From NCBI RefSeq assembly GCF_000023585.1, contig NC_012914.1:15001-79000 (forward strand): a stretch of 64,000 nt of DNA. The letters run 5' to 3'. A model generated the notes under the pieces. It was not told the DNA's origin, ran no database searches, and saw only the letters and a program-made list of their open reading frames with translations. The translations under genes were made by a program, and so were the position numbers. The stretch comes from Paenibacillus sp. JDR-2 (GTDB lineage Bacteria > Bacillota > Bacilli > Paenibacillales > Paenibacillaceae). Shown piece by piece: positions 18,840 to 28,594 of the stretch (within the stretch, counting starts at the first letter, position 1; the number at the start of each line of letters is the position of its first letter).

Positions 18840-19694
18840 ATGAAAATTTACGAAAAAGCTCCGGCGAAAATCAATCTGCTGCTTGATGTCCTGCGGAAGC
18901 GGGAGGACGGATTCCATGAAGTCGAGATGATCATGACGATGGTCGATCTGGCTGACCGTCTAGAGTTGGAGGAGCTGCCGAGGGATACGATTATTATATC
19001 GAGCCAGGCTGGATACATACCGCTTGACGAGAAGAACCTCGCCTTTCAGGCTGCGCGTTTGATCAAAGAGCGTTACGACGTCCGTAAGGGCGTTTATATA
19101 CATTTGGACAAAAAGATACCGGTAGCCGCGGGGCTAGCCGGAGGCAGCAGCGACGCTGCAGCTGCGCTGCGCGGGCTGAACCGCCTGTGGCAGCTGAATA
19201 TTTCGGAGGACGAGCTGTGCCGCCTTGGCGCGGAGCTTGGCTCCGACGTACCGTTCTGCGTAACGGGCGGTACCGCGATTGCCCGCGGACGCGGGGAGAA
19301 GCTGGAGCGGATCAGTAATCCGCCGCAATGCTGGGTCGTATTGGCCAAGCCTCCGATTAACGTATCAACGGCCGATGTATACGGCAAACTGCGCGCCAAT
19401 GAGCTGAAGAACCATCCTTCAACGAAGGATATGGTATCGGCCATTGAACGCGGCTCGTTCTCGGATATCTGCGCCGGACTTGGCAATGTACTGGAGAATG
19501 TAACCTTGGATTTATATCCGGAAGTGCTGCAGCTGAAAGAAAGCATGCAAAAGCTAGGTGCTGATGGCGTCCTAATGTCGGGCAGCGGACCAACGGTGTT
19601 TGGTCTAGTCTCGAAGGAAGCCAAGCTTCCACGTATCTATAATGGGCTTCGAGGATTTTGCAAAGAAGTCTACGTGGTAAGAATGCTGACATAA
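18840..19694 (+). CDS. ispE: 4-diphosphocytidyl-2-C-methyl-D-erythritol kinase
   Basis: A 284-residue GHMP kinase of the MEP isoprenoid pathway, phosphorylating CDP-ME to CDP-MEP. The ATP-binding GHMP motif [16 protein letters not shown] lies near residues 93-108. The N-terminal [13 protein letters not shown] segment and the C-terminal [11 protein letters not shown] motif are intact. A TATAAT at 18800 suggests a separate promoter, though no good -35 lies at the right distance. ATG 18840 follows GGGAGAG. Confidence 0.96.
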   Translation: MKIYEKAPAKINLLLDVLRKREDGFHEVEMIMTMVDLADRLELEELPRDTIIISSQAGYIPLDEKNLAFQAARLIKERYDVRKGVYIHLDKKIPVAAGLAGGSSDAAAALRGLNRLWQLNISEDELCRLGAELGSDVPFCVTGGTAIARGRGEKLERISNPPQCWVVLAKPPINVSTADVYGKLRANELKNHPSTKDMVSAIERGSFSDICAGLGNVLENVTLDLYPEVLQLKESMQKLGADGVLMSGSGPTVFGLVSKEAKLPRIYNGLRGFCKEVYVVRMLT

Positions 19695-19708
19695 TGCTGA
19701 CGTTTTTC

Positions 19709-19738
19709 TTGATTAAATCCGTATAAAAATGTTATATT
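19709..19738 (+). promoter_or_regulatory. Candidate purR promoter
   Basis: TTGATT (19709-19714), an 18-bp spacer and TATATT (19733-19738), about 30 bp before purR. Confidence 0.5.
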
Positions 19739-19760
19739 GACTTTATATTATTCGGATTTA
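19714..19760. promoter_or_regulatory. Inverted repeat, possible PurR operator at purR
   Basis: TAAATCCG (19714-19721) and CGGATTTA (19753-19760) are perfect inverted repeats flanking the candidate -10. Read on the minus strand, the right arm is AAATCCGAATAAT, which matches the B. subtilis PurBox pattern AWWWCCGAACWWT at all but one position. PurR autoregulation is known in B. subtilis; the arm spacing here is slightly wider. Confidence 0.45.
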
Positions 19761-19769
19761 GTGGGGGGA

Positions 19770-20600
19770 ATGGCTTTGAAAAAATTGAAGCGAAGTGCAA
19801 GACTGGTAGAGATGACGCAATATTTGCTGAGTCGTCCCCACACGTTAATTTCGCTCACAGCATTTGCTGATCGCTATCAGTCTGCAAAATCTTCCATCAG
19901 CGAAGATTTGGCCATTATAAAAGAGGTCTTCGAAGAAGAAGGCTTCGGCGAATTAAATACGCTTGCCGGTGCTGCAGGAGGCGTGAAATACACGCCTAAG
20001 ATGCATACCTCTACAGCTTTATCGATTATGGACAACATTTGCCGCCAACTGGAACAGCCTGAGAGGGTACTTCCGGGCGGTTATTTGTATATGACCGATA
20101 TGCTGGGGCAACCGGAGCTGCTGGCCGATGTTGGACGAATGTTTGCGACAGCTTTTGCCGACCGAAATATTGACGTGATTATGACGGTTGAGACCAAAGG
20201 GATTCCGCTTGCTTATGCAACCGCGGCCTGCCTCAACCTGCCGGTTGTGATTGTTAGACGAGATAATAAAGTGACGGAAGGTTCGGCGGTAAGCATTAAC
20301 TACGTTTCCGGCTCCAACAAGCGGATCCAGACGATGTCCCTTGCCAGACGCGCCCTCAAGGAGCAGTCCCGCGTCCTTATTATTGATGACTTCATGAAAG
20401 CCGGCGGTACGATTCAAGGGATGATGGATTTGCTTTATGAATTCAAGGCGACCGTAGCGGGCGTTGGGGTATTTGTAGAATCAGGCGAGGTGGAGCATGA
20501 AGAGCGCCTGCTTGAGGATTACGTATCGCTTGCGACATTGACGGCCGTTGATCTGAAGACGAAGCAGACGAAAGTTATTCCGGGCAACTATTTCAAATAA
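19770..20600 (+). CDS. purR: Purine operon repressor PurR
   Basis: A 276-residue regulator: an N-terminal winged-helix domain (residues 1-75) fused to a phosphoribosyltransferase-fold domain. The PRPP-binding motif RVLIIDDFMKAGGTI lies near residue 203. PurR represses purine synthesis and transport genes, and PRPP relieves repression. ATG 19770 after GTGGGGGG is preferred to an upstream in-frame start at 19737 inside the promoter. In B. subtilis it is followed by yabJ, as here (ridA). Confidence 0.96.
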   Translation: MALKKLKRSARLVEMTQYLLSRPHTLISLTAFADRYQSAKSSISEDLAIIKEVFEEEGFGELNTLAGAAGGVKYTPKMHTSTALSIMDNICRQLEQPERVLPGGYLYMTDMLGQPELLADVGRMFATAFADRNIDVIMTVETKGIPLAYATAACLNLPVVIVRRDNKVTEGSAVSINYVSGSNKRIQTMSLARRALKEQSRVLIIDDFMKAGGTIQGMMDLLYEFKATVAGVGVFVESGEVEHEERLLEDYVSLATLTAVDLKTKQTKVIPGNYFK

Positions 20601-20662
20601 GAAAGCGTTACGGCGCATCCGTATATGCTGGAATTACATGAATAGAAAGGTTGGAATTGGAA

Positions 20663-21058
20663 ATGACAGACAAGAAGCTGCAAGTAATTGCTACAGATAA
20701 AGCGCCTGCTGCAATCGGGCCGTATTCGCAGGCTATTAAGGTAGGGGACCTGCTGTTCACCTCCGGTCAAATTCCGCTGGATGCTTCGGGTCAATTGGTA
20801 GAGGGCGGAATTGAAGAACAAACTCACCAGGTTTTCCGTAATTTACAGGCAGTATTAGAAGAAGCAGGAGTAACATTAAATAATGTTGTAAAAGCAACAG
20901 TATTTATGAAAGATATGAATCAATTTGCAATTGTTAACGGCATCTATTCTTCCTACTTTGGCGAACATAAGCCAGCACGCTCCGCGGTTGAAGTGGCGCG
21001 GCTTCCGAAGGATGTACTTGTCGAAATCGAGCTCATTGCATCGACTGTTGTCGAATAG
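20663..21058 (+). CDS. ridA: RidA family reactive intermediate deaminase (YabJ)
   Basis: A 131-residue Rid/YER057c/UK114 protein that hydrolyses reactive enamine/imine intermediates released by PLP enzymes. Motifs include [15 protein letters not shown] at the N-terminus, FTSGQIPLD near residue 30, and the arginine-containing [20 protein letters not shown] near residue 105. ATG 20663 is chosen over an in-frame TTG at 20651. Gene order purR-ridA-spoVG is conserved with B. subtilis. Confidence 0.95.
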   Translation: MTDKKLQVIATDKAPAAIGPYSQAIKVGDLLFTSGQIPLDASGQLVEGGIEEQTHQVFRNLQAVLEEAGVTLNNVVKATVFMKDMNQFAIVNGIYSSYFGEHKPARSAVEVARLPKDVLVEIELIASTVVE

Positions 21059-21119
21059 AAACGAAAAAAAATTATCTGTAAAAAAATATTTTAAATATCG
21101 CATATTTTTCCAAAAAAAT

Positions 21120-21150
21120 AGAAGGAATTTGCACAAAAATGTGGAAGTAT
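21120..21150 (+). promoter_or_regulatory. Candidate sigma-H promoter of spoVG
   Basis: AGAAGGAATTT (from 21119) and, about 11 bp on, GTGGAAGTA (21141-21149) resemble the sigma-H boxes (RNAGGAWWW, RNNGAAWW). spoVG is a classic sigma-H gene, and the surroundings are very AT-rich, as in B. subtilis. Confidence 0.5.
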
Positions 21151-21181
21151 ACACCAAGTCTCAGATAGGCAAAGGTGGTGA

Positions 21182-21472
<291 letters not shown>

Positions 21473-21544
21473 GCCTATCCTTTAAGTAACGGAATTGCGT
21501 CCCTTTGTCGGGACGGCAGAGGCCGTTCCAGCAAAGGGATAATA

Positions 21545-21580
21545 GAAAAGAGGGCCGTGAGGCTCTCTTTTCTTTTTTTG
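21545..21580 (+). terminator. Terminator after spoVG
   Basis: A 12-bp stem, GAAAAGAGGGCC (21545-21556) with GGCTCTCTTTTC (21561-21572), GTGA loop, then seven T residues. Confidence 0.93.
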
Positions 21581-21602
21581 TATAATGGGATATTATCTTT
21601 AA

Positions 21603-21780
21603 CAAGGTGAAACGGTCACGTCAATCAGGTAGCTGGACGCGTTTCAATCCGGAGAATTCAAAGCCCATTTTTTATATGGCACAGCCTATATACGCTTAGA
21701 ATTCAAGGTGAAACGGTCGCGTCAGGTAGGACGGCGGTTGCCGCCCTTTGGTGGCGGGATGCGTATTTTTGCGTATTTTA
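21603..21780 (+). repeat. Duplicated leader motif upstream of glmU
   Basis: CAAGGTGAAACGGTC followed by RCGTCA occurs at 21603 and again at 21704, 101 bp apart. The first copy folds into TGAAACG/CGTTTCA (21608-21614 with 21640-21646). The second runs into a GGCGG/CCGCC hairpin near 21730-21745. Both lie in the 370-bp leader between the spoVG terminator and glmU. It may be an RNA leader controlling glmU; I do not recognise a known riboswitch or the glmS ribozyme. Confidence 0.5.
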
Positions 21781-21845
21781 TTCATAGGACAACAAAACTT
21801 ATAAATATCAATCATCTAAAATAGGTAGTGTAGGAGGAATTACAA

Positions 21846-23246
21846 TTGAAGGTTATGACGATTGTATTGGCTGCCGGTCAAGGCAAGCGGATGAAATCGA
21901 AACTATATAAGGTTCTTCATCAAGTAAGCGGCAAACCGATGGTTGGCCATGTGCTCGATACGGTTAATGAAGCAAAGAGCGAGCGGACGGTTGTTATCGT
22001 TGGCCACGGGGCGGAGATGGTAAAAGGCTTCCTCGGCGACCGCGCGGAATACGTGCTGCAGGAGCAGCAGCTTGGCACCGGCCATGCTGTCCGCCAGGCA
22101 GAGGCGCTTCTCGGTTCGGAGGAAGGCACAACGATCGTCATTTGCGGCGATACACCGCTTGTACGTGCGGAGACAATCCAATCGATGCTGGCTCTTCATA
22201 CATCCAGCGGCGCGGCTGCAACGGTTCTGACGGCATCTTTCGATAACCCTGCCGGTTATGGTCGCGTTATTCGCGGCGCGGACGGCGCTGTACTGCGCAT
22301 TGTCGAGCAGAAGGACTGCTCGGCTGAAGAAGCGGCCGTGAAGGAGATCAACACGGGTACGTATTGCTTCGACAACAAGAAGCTGTTTGCTGCCCTGGCA
22401 GAAGTGAAGAATGAGAACGCGCAAGGCGAGTACTATTTGACCGATGTCATTGGTATTTTCCGTGGTGCGGGCGATACGGTTCAAGCCTACTGCACGCCGG
22501 ACTTGGCGGAAGCGATTGGGGTAAATGATCGCGTAGCGCTGGCGGATGCTGAACGATTCATGCGTGAACGCATCAACCGCAAGCATCTAATCGAAGGAGT
22601 AACGATTATTGATCCTGCGAATACGTACATTGAAGCCGATGTGCGCATTGGAGCAGATACGATTATATATCCGGGTACCGTTCTGCGCGGCAAAACGGTT
22701 ATCGGAGAGGACTGCGTTATCGGGCCTCAGGCCGATATTACCGATTCCGAGATTCAGAATGGCGCTGCCGTTAAATATTCGACGATTGCCGATTCCGTTG
22801 TGGGCAAGGATAGCACGGTTGGTCCTTACGCGAACCTGCGTCCGGGTTCGAAGCTTGGCGAAGGCTGTAAAGTCGGCGATTTCGTCGAACTGAAAAACGC
22901 TACGCTCGGCGACGGCAGCAAAGTATCGCACTTGAGCTATGTGGGCGATGCCGTAGTCGGTAAAGACGTTAACATCGGCTGCGGAGCGATTACGGTCAAT
23001 TACGACGGCTTCAACAAAGCGATTACGGAAATCGGCGACAACGCTTTTGTAGGCAGCAACGTCAATCTGATCGCGCCGGTGAAGCTTGGCGAGGGCGCTT
23101 ATGTCGTAGCCGGATCGACCATCACTCATGACGTTCCTTCCGGGGATCTGGCGATTGCGCGCCAGCGTCAGGAGAACAAAGCCGGCTATGCGGATAAGAT
23201 CCGCGCCCGCGCGAAAGCGAAGAAAGAAAGAAGCAAGAAAGAATAG
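21846..23246 (+). CDS. glmU: Bifunctional GlmU (uridyltransferase and acetyltransferase)
   Basis: A 466-residue enzyme making UDP-GlcNAc for peptidoglycan and teichoic acids. The N-terminal pyrophosphorylase domain starts with VLAAGQGKRMKSK. From about residue 250 the C-terminal half is a left-handed beta-helix of hexapeptide repeats with acetyltransferase activity (GCGAITVNYDG region). The start is TTG 21846 with a strong AGGAGGA site 7 bp upstream. In B. subtilis prs follows; here rplY follows after 59 bp and prs is missing. Confidence 0.96.
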   Translation: MKVMTIVLAAGQGKRMKSKLYKVLHQVSGKPMVGHVLDTVNEAKSERTVVIVGHGAEMVKGFLGDRAEYVLQEQQLGTGHAVRQAEALLGSEEGTTIVICGDTPLVRAETIQSMLALHTSSGAAATVLTASFDNPAGYGRVIRGADGAVLRIVEQKDCSAEEAAVKEINTGTYCFDNKKLFAALAEVKNENAQGEYYLTDVIGIFRGAGDTVQAYCTPDLAEAIGVNDRVALADAERFMRERINRKHLIEGVTIIDPANTYIEADVRIGADTIIYPGTVLRGKTVIGEDCVIGPQADITDSEIQNGAAVKYSTIADSVVGKDSTVGPYANLRPGSKLGEGCKVGDFVELKNATLGDGSKVSHLSYVGDAVVGKDVNIGCGAITVNYDGFNKAITEIGDNAFVGSNVNLIAPVKLGEGAYVVAGSTITHDVPSGDLAIARQRQENKAGYADKIRARAKAKKERSKKE

Positions 23247-23305
23247 GTTTTCCAATGGTTGGGCAAAGTGATATGGAAATTGACTTTTAGGAGGTTCCTA
23301 TCCCG

Positions 23306-23959
23306 ATGTCCATACCGATGATGGCAGAACAAAGAACAACAACCATGAAAAGCGAGCTCCGCAGCTTGAGGGAAAGCGGCAGAGTGCCTGGCATTGTCTA
23401 CGGCAAACAGCTTGCTTCCCCGGCTTCCGTTGCCATTCAGGAGAAGGAGCTGCTCGCTCTGCTGCGCACTCACCCGAATGCGGTTATCGATCTTGATATT
23501 CCGGGCGCGGGCAAACAGTCGGTCATGATTGCGGAAATACAGCGCGAGAAGCTGTCGCGTAAGCTGATACATGTTGATTTCCAGCAAATCAATATGAATG
23601 AGGAAGTAACGACGCATGTCCGTATCGATCTGGTCGGGGACTCGCAGGGCGAGCGTGAGGGCGGCATCGTGCAGGCTTTGCTGCATGAACTGGAGGTGCG
23701 TTGTCTGCCGGGCAGCATTCCGGATTCGATTCCGGTTGACGTAACGGGCCTTCTGATGGGAAGCAGCTATCTGGTTGGCGATGTTCAGGCACCGGCTGGC
23801 GTAACGATCGTAACCGATCCTTCGGCTGTGCTTGTGACGGTCCTGGTACCTCAGAAGGACCTGACGGCGGAGGAAGCAGAGGCGCAGGAAATAGAAGCGA
23901 AGGAAGCGGTATCGCGTTCCACGGAAGCGCAAATGCACGAAGTCGATTTTGCAAAATAA
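23306..23959 (+). CDS. rplY: Ribosomal protein bL25 (general stress protein Ctc)
   Basis: A 217-residue bL25 of the long CTC type: an N-terminal 5S rRNA-binding domain (residues 8-100) and a C-terminal beta domain ending in an acidic tail. The SGRVPGIVYGK motif near residue 25 and VDFQQINMNEEV near residue 91 are diagnostic. In B. subtilis ctc is sigma-B induced; I see no clear sigma-B promoter in the 59-bp gap to glmU, so it is probably co-transcribed with glmU. ATG 23306 follows GGAGG. Confidence 0.94.
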   Translation: MSIPMMAEQRTTTMKSELRSLRESGRVPGIVYGKQLASPASVAIQEKELLALLRTHPNAVIDLDIPGAGKQSVMIAEIQREKLSRKLIHVDFQQINMNEEVTTHVRIDLVGDSQGEREGGIVQALLHELEVRCLPGSIPDSIPVDVTGLLMGSSYLVGDVQAPAGVTIVTDPSAVLVTVLVPQKDLTAEEAEAQEIEAKEAVSRSTEAQMHEVDFAK

Positions 23960-23969
23960 AGCAACGGAT

Positions 23970-24008
23970 AAACGGTATCTGCCCTTCGCGGGAAGATACC
24001 GTTTCTTC
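23970..24008 (+). terminator. Terminator after rplY
   Basis: AAACGGTATCT (23970-23980) pairs with AGATACCGTTT (23994-24004), followed by a short pyrimidine run. Confidence 0.8.
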
Positions 24009-24085
24009 CTTTCGTGCAGGGAATATTGCCCATCGTGTAGAATGAATATAGACATACGCAAAATGAGATTGGAGAGCAGGATAGC

Positions 24086-24646
24086 ATGAAGTGGATTGTA
24101 GGGCTGGGGAATCCCGGCACAACCTATCAAAGCACGAGGCATAATGTAGGCTTTATGGTCATTGACGAATTGGCTCGGCGCTGGAACATTCAAGTGACGC
24201 AGAGCAAGTGCAAGGCCTTGATTGGCGAAGGAAATGTACAGGGCACGAAAGTTGTTCTTATCAAACCGATGACTTATATGAATCTGTCCGGGGAATCTGT
24301 CCGGGGCTTCATGGATTACTTCAAGGCTGATCTGGAAGACGGACTTATTGTTTACGATGATATGGATACGGAGGTCGGTAAAGTCCGGCTTCGTTATCAA
24401 GGAAGCGCAGGAGGCCATAACGGCATCAAGTCGCTTATTCAGCATTTGGGCACGCAGCAGTTCAACCGGATTCGAATGGGCGTCTCGCGCCCGCAGCCGG
24501 GCCGCAACATTGCAGACTACGTGCTGGATAACTTCCCGAAGAGCGAGCAGGAAGCTTTGAAGAGCATGATTGAGCAGGCTTGCGACGCGGTGGAGTATAG
24601 TCTGAAGGCGAGCTTCGATAATACGATGGCCAAGTTTAACAAGTAA
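24086..24646 (+). CDS. pth: Peptidyl-tRNA hydrolase
   Basis: A 186-residue enzyme (also called SpoVC) that frees tRNA from stalled peptidyl-tRNA. The catalytic histidine is H19 in STRHNVGF. The KPMTYMNLSGESV motif and the DDMDTEVGKVRLR motif with the catalytic-site aspartate follow, then GSAGGHNGIKSL. ATG 24086 lies after a weak GGAG. Order rplY-pth-fin-mfd matches B. subtilis. Confidence 0.97.
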   Translation: MKWIVGLGNPGTTYQSTRHNVGFMVIDELARRWNIQVTQSKCKALIGEGNVQGTKVVLIKPMTYMNLSGESVRGFMDYFKADLEDGLIVYDDMDTEVGKVRLRYQGSAGGHNGIKSLIQHLGTQQFNRIRMGVSRPQPGRNIADYVLDNFPKSEQEALKSMIEQACDAVEYSLKASFDNTMAKFNK

Positions 24647-24709
24647 CCGCCTAAGCTCGGGTAAAACGGGCATACTGAAGGGTATAACTATTCTTCAGGA
24701 GGCATACAT

Positions 24710-24940
24710 ATGGCTGTGAACTATATTTGCCGGCACTGCCGGACGCCGATGGGGACGATAGAGGAGAAGGAAATTTCCGAGTCAAGGCTCGGTTTCCATT
24801 TCTTGACCCCCGAAGAGCGCAGCGATATAATAGCGTATAACTCGAACGGCGATATTACGGTTAAGGTTGTTTGCGATTACTGCCGCGAGGCGCTGGAAGC
24901 AAACCCGGAGCTATTGCTCGTCGTAAATCCGCTGCAGTAG
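24710..24940 (+). CDS. fin: Anti-sigma-F factor Fin (YabK)
   Basis: A 76-residue zinc-binding protein with C7-x2-C10 and C55-x2-C58. In B. subtilis Fin binds RNA polymerase in the forespore and turns off sigma-F to favour sigma-G. The position between pth and mfd is exactly conserved. ATG 24710 follows CAGGAGGC. A sigma-F promoter is expected, but I cannot point to a convincing one. Confidence 0.93.
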   Translation: MAVNYICRHCRTPMGTIEEKEISESRLGFHFLTPEERSDIIAYNSNGDITVKVVCDYCREALEANPELLLVVNPLQ

Positions 24941-25066
24941 CGTAACACAATAGTGTTCGTAGCCTTGGCATCTGGCTGAGGCTTCTTTTCGATGATTCTT
25001 ATTGTAAAATAATGCTTCTATTTCTTTGCCTTTTGTCTTGTGTATAGAAACGGGGTGCCTTCACGA

Positions 25067-28000
25067 TTGAAAGCGTTAGTACAGGCTTTTGCCGCGGATC
25101 CGGATGTACAATCGATTATAGCCGGCGTCCGCAAAGGAATGCGCGAACAGATGATATCGGGACTTGCGGGCTCTTCCAGGCAAGTACTCGTTGCGGCGGT
25201 GAAGGATGATTTAGACCGTCCGCTGCTTGTTGTCACGCATAATATGTATGCCGCACAGAAAATTGCAGAGGATTTGCAGGAATGCATCTCTGCCGATGAT
25301 GTATTGTTATATCCCGCGAACGAGCTGGTAGCTGCCGAAGCGGCGATCTCAAGTCCTGAGACGCTGGCGCAGCGCATGGATGTGCTGATCAAGCTGTCCG
25401 AAGGCTTCCGCGGGATTGTTGTCGTTCCGTTCTCCGGTATTCGGCGCTATCAGCCGATTAAAGGGGTTATGTCGGATGCGAAGATCTTGATTAAAGTTGG
25501 CGACACGATCGAGCTGGATGGTTTCCTGCGCCAAATGACCGGTCTTGGCTACATCCGCGCGGACCGCGTGGAGTCCAAAGGAGAGATGAGCGTACGGGGC
25601 GGTATCGTGGACTTTTATCCGCTCACGGCGGAGCTTGCGTACCGGATTGAATGGTTTGGGGACGAGGTGGATTCGATCCGTACCTTCGACCCTTCCGACC
25701 AGCGTTCGCTTGATAACCTGCAGACGTTTACCGTAACGCCTTGTCAGGAGATTGTTGCCGATCAGCGGCGCTTTAGCGCTGCAGCGGAGCATGCAGCAAC
25801 ACTCCTTGCCCAGCAGCTCGACAAGATGACGGACCGAATGGCGAAGGACCGTCTCCGCCAGGAAATCGGCGGTGAGATCGAGAAGCTGCGGGAGCATGTC
25901 TATTTTCCTGAAATCTATAAATATATATCCTTGCTGTACCCGGAAAGACAGACCATTCTGGACTATATGCCAGACGATACGGTTCTTATCCTGGATGAGC
26001 CGACAAGGCTGATCGAGACGGGGCGCCAGCTGGAGCGGGATGAAGCGGAATGGTCGACCCATCTGCTCTCCAACGGCAAATCGCTGCCAAGCTTTATGCT
26101 TGCCCGGGAATCGGATGAGATCCTGCATCACCGGAAGTTCCAAACGCTGTTTATGTCGCTCTTCCTGCGCCAAATTCCGCATTCGCAGCCTCAAAACATC
26201 CTAAATATGACGAGCCGCGCGATGCAGAACTTCCATGGGCAGATGAATGTGCTCAAGGCGGAGATGGAGCGGTGGAAAAAGACAGGCGCGAAGGTGATGA
26301 TGCTGGGCGGCAACGCCGAGCGGCTCGACCGGATCCGCCGCGTGCTGCAGGATTATCATATTGAGCCTCCTATCTTGATTGAAGGCAATCTTCAATCCGG
26401 CTTTGAGCTGCCTTCCTCCCATCTTGTCATTATTACGGAAGGCGAGATGTTCTCGCAGAAGCAGCGCAAGGCGCGCCGGATGGATAAGAAGATCGACAAC
26501 GCCGAGCGAATCAAGAGCTATACCGAGCTGAAAGTCGGCGATTATGTCGTTCACCAGAATCACGGTATCGGTAAATACGTCGGTATCGGCACGCTGGAGA
26601 TCGGCGGCATTCACAAGGACTACCTGCATATCTTGTATGCCGGCGGCGATAAGCTGTCCGTACCGGTCGAGCAGGTCGACATGATTCAGAAGTATGTCGG
26701 TTCCGAAGAGAAGGAGCCGAAGATTAATAAGCTGGGCGGCAGCGAATGGATACGGGCGAAAAATAAAGTTCGCGCATCTGTCCAGGACATTGCCGATGAC
26801 CTGATCAAGCTGTATGCGGAACGTCAATCAGCGCCCGGATTTGCTTTTGGTCAGGATACGGCCTATCAGAACGAATTCGAAGCAATATTCCCTTATGATG
26901 AGACGCGCGATCAGCTGCGGGCGATCGAAGAGATCAAGAAGGATATGCAGAAGCCGCAGCCGATGGATCGTCTCCTGTGCGGCGATGTAGGCTACGGCAA
27001 GACCGAAGTGGCGGTTCGCGCCGCTTTCAAGGCTGCGATCGAAGGGAAGCAGGTAGCTATTCTAGTGCCAACGACCATTCTTGCCCAGCAGCATTACGAA
27101 ACCTTCCGGGAACGATTCTCCGGATATCCGTTCAACATTCAGGTATTAAGCCGGTTCCGTTCCCGCAAGGAGCAGAATGATACGATGAAAGGCCTGAAGG
27201 CGGGGACGGTCGATGTAGTGATCGGCACGCACCGCTTACTGTCGCAGGATGTTATCTTTAAAGACCTGGGTCTGCTTATCGTCGACGAAGAGCAGCGGTT
27301 TGGCGTATCGCATAAGGAAAAGCTCAAGAAGCTGAAGACCAATGTCGACGTGCTGACGCTGACCGCAACGCCTATTCCGCGGACCTTGCATATGTCTATG
27401 CTGGGCGTTCGCGATTTGTCGGTCATCGAGACGCCGCCGGAGAACCGTTTCCCGGTGCAGACTTACGTCGTCGAATACAGCACCTCGCTCGTGCGCGAAG
27501 CGATTGAGCGGGAGCTTGCGCGCGGCGGGCAGGTTTATTACCTGTACAACCGTGTGCAGGGGATTTATCAAATGGCCGAGCAGATCAATGCGCTTGTGCC
27601 GGATGCCAAGGTTGCGGTCGGTCATGGCCAAATGTCGGAGCAGGAACTTGAGAAGACGATTCTGGACTTCCTGGACGGCGAGTCCGATGTGCTTGTCAGC
27701 ACGAGCATTATCGAGACCGGCGTCGATATTCCGAACGTAAATACGCTAATCGTGCACGATGCGGACAAAATGGGCCTTTCCCAGCTGTACCAGCTGCGGG
27801 GGAGGGTTGGCCGTTCGAACCGGATTGCTTACGCCTACTTCACCTACCAACGGGACAAGGTTCTGACCGAGGTAGCGGAGAAGCGACTGCAGTCGATCAA
27901 GGAATTTACGGAGCTGGGCTCCGGCTTCAAGATTGCGATGCGAGACCTTTCCATCCGCGGAGCGGGTAATCTGCTTGGGGCGGAGCAGCATGGCTTTATT

Positions 28001-28594
28001 GCTTCCGTTGGCTTCGATCTGTATTCGCAGATGCTGGCTGACGAGATTGCGAAACGCAAGGCGGAAATGGAAGGCGTGGAAGTGAAGGAAGAGCGCCGCG
28101 TCAGCACGCTGATCGATGTCAGCATCGACGCTTACTTGCCTTCCGATTATATTTACGACAGCATCCAGAAGATCGAGATCTACAAGAAAGTAGCCACCGT
28201 CACGTCTATTGACGAAGCGGAGGATCTGGCCGAGGAGCTGATCGACCGTTTCGGCAACTTGCCGCAGGCCGTGGACAATCTGCTGTCGGTTGCGCGGCTT
28301 AAGGTATACGGCACGCAATACGGCATTGAACAGATCAGCCAGAAGAGCGATGATCTTATTGTCCGCTTCGGCGAACGCGAGAAGAAACGAATCGACCGCA
28401 AGCTTGTGGATCAGCTGTGCGTGCAGTACGAGAACCGGTTCCGCCAAGGTGCGATTCAAGATGAATATCCAACGCTTCTGCTGCGGGGCAAAGGGCTTGA
28501 GATGGATCAGAAAGTCCAGCTTCTTGAAGGCTTCCTGAAGAAATTCAAGGATGCAAGAAAAGGCGAGGAAGCGCTGCAGGACGCAAAAGGCTAA
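25067..28594 (+). CDS. mfd: Transcription-repair coupling factor Mfd
   Basis: A 1175-residue translocase that removes RNA polymerase stalled at DNA lesions and recruits UvrA. The N-terminal UvrB-like region, the RNA-polymerase-interaction domain near residue 490 (VGDYVVHQNHGIGKYVGI), and helicase motifs are intact: Walker A GDVGYGKTE near 638, DEEQ near 738, and motif VI in LYQLRGRVGRSNR near 910. The C-terminal TRCF domain is complete. TTG 25067, with GGGGTG upstream, gives the B. subtilis-like N-terminus; a GTG at 25040 would add nine residues. Confidence 0.97.
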   Translation: MKALVQAFAADPDVQSIIAGVRKGMREQMISGLAGSSRQVLVAAVKDDLDRPLLVVTHNMYAAQKIAEDLQECISADDVLLYPANELVAAEAAISSPETLAQRMDVLIKLSEGFRGIVVVPFSGIRRYQPIKGVMSDAKILIKVGDTIELDGFLRQMTGLGYIRADRVESKGEMSVRGGIVDFYPLTAELAYRIEWFGDEVDSIRTFDPSDQRSLDNLQTFTVTPCQEIVADQRRFSAAAEHAATLLAQQLDKMTDRMAKDRLRQEIGGEIEKLREHVYFPEIYKYISLLYPERQTILDYMPDDTVLILDEPTRLIETGRQLERDEAEWSTHLLSNGKSLPSFMLARESDEILHHRKFQTLFMSLFLRQIPHSQPQNILNMTSRAMQNFHGQMNVLKAEMERWKKTGAKVMMLGGNAERLDRIRRVLQDYHIEPPILIEGNLQSGFELPSSHLVIITEGEMFSQKQRKARRMDKKIDNAERIKSYTELKVGDYVVHQNHGIGKYVGIGTLEIGGIHKDYLHILYAGGDKLSVPVEQVDMIQKYVGSEEKEPKINKLGGSEWIRAKNKVRASVQDIADDLIKLYAERQSAPGFAFGQDTAYQNEFEAIFPYDETRDQLRAIEEIKKDMQKPQPMDRLLCGDVGYGKTEVAVRAAFKAAIEGKQVAILVPTTILAQQHYETFRERFSGYPFNIQVLSRFRSRKEQNDTMKGLKAGTVDVVIGTHRLLSQDVIFKDLGLLIVDEEQRFGVSHKEKLKKLKTNVDVLTLTATPIPRTLHMSMLGVRDLSVIETPPENRFPVQTYVVEYSTSLVREAIERELARGGQVYYLYNRVQGIYQMAEQINALVPDAKVAVGHGQMSEQELEKTILDFLDGESDVLVSTSIIETGVDIPNVNTLIVHDADKMGLSQLYQLRGRVGRSNRIAYAYFTYQRDKVLTEVAEKRLQSIKEFTELGSGFKIAMRDLSIRGAGNLLGAEQHGFIASVGFDLYSQMLADEIAKRKAEMEGVEVKEERRVSTLIDVSIDAYLPSDYIYDSIQKIEIYKKVATVTSIDEAEDLAEELIDRFGNLPQAVDNLLSVARLKVYGTQYGIEQISQKSDDLIVRFGEREKKRIDRKLVDQLCVQYENRFRQGAIQDEYPTLLLRGKGLEMDQKVQLLEGFLKKFKDARKGEEALQDAKG

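Noticed and set aside
23186-24673. A 495-codon minus-strand frame opposite glmU, rplY and pth
   Set aside because: It is an antisense shadow of three well-supported genes with strong conserved motifs.
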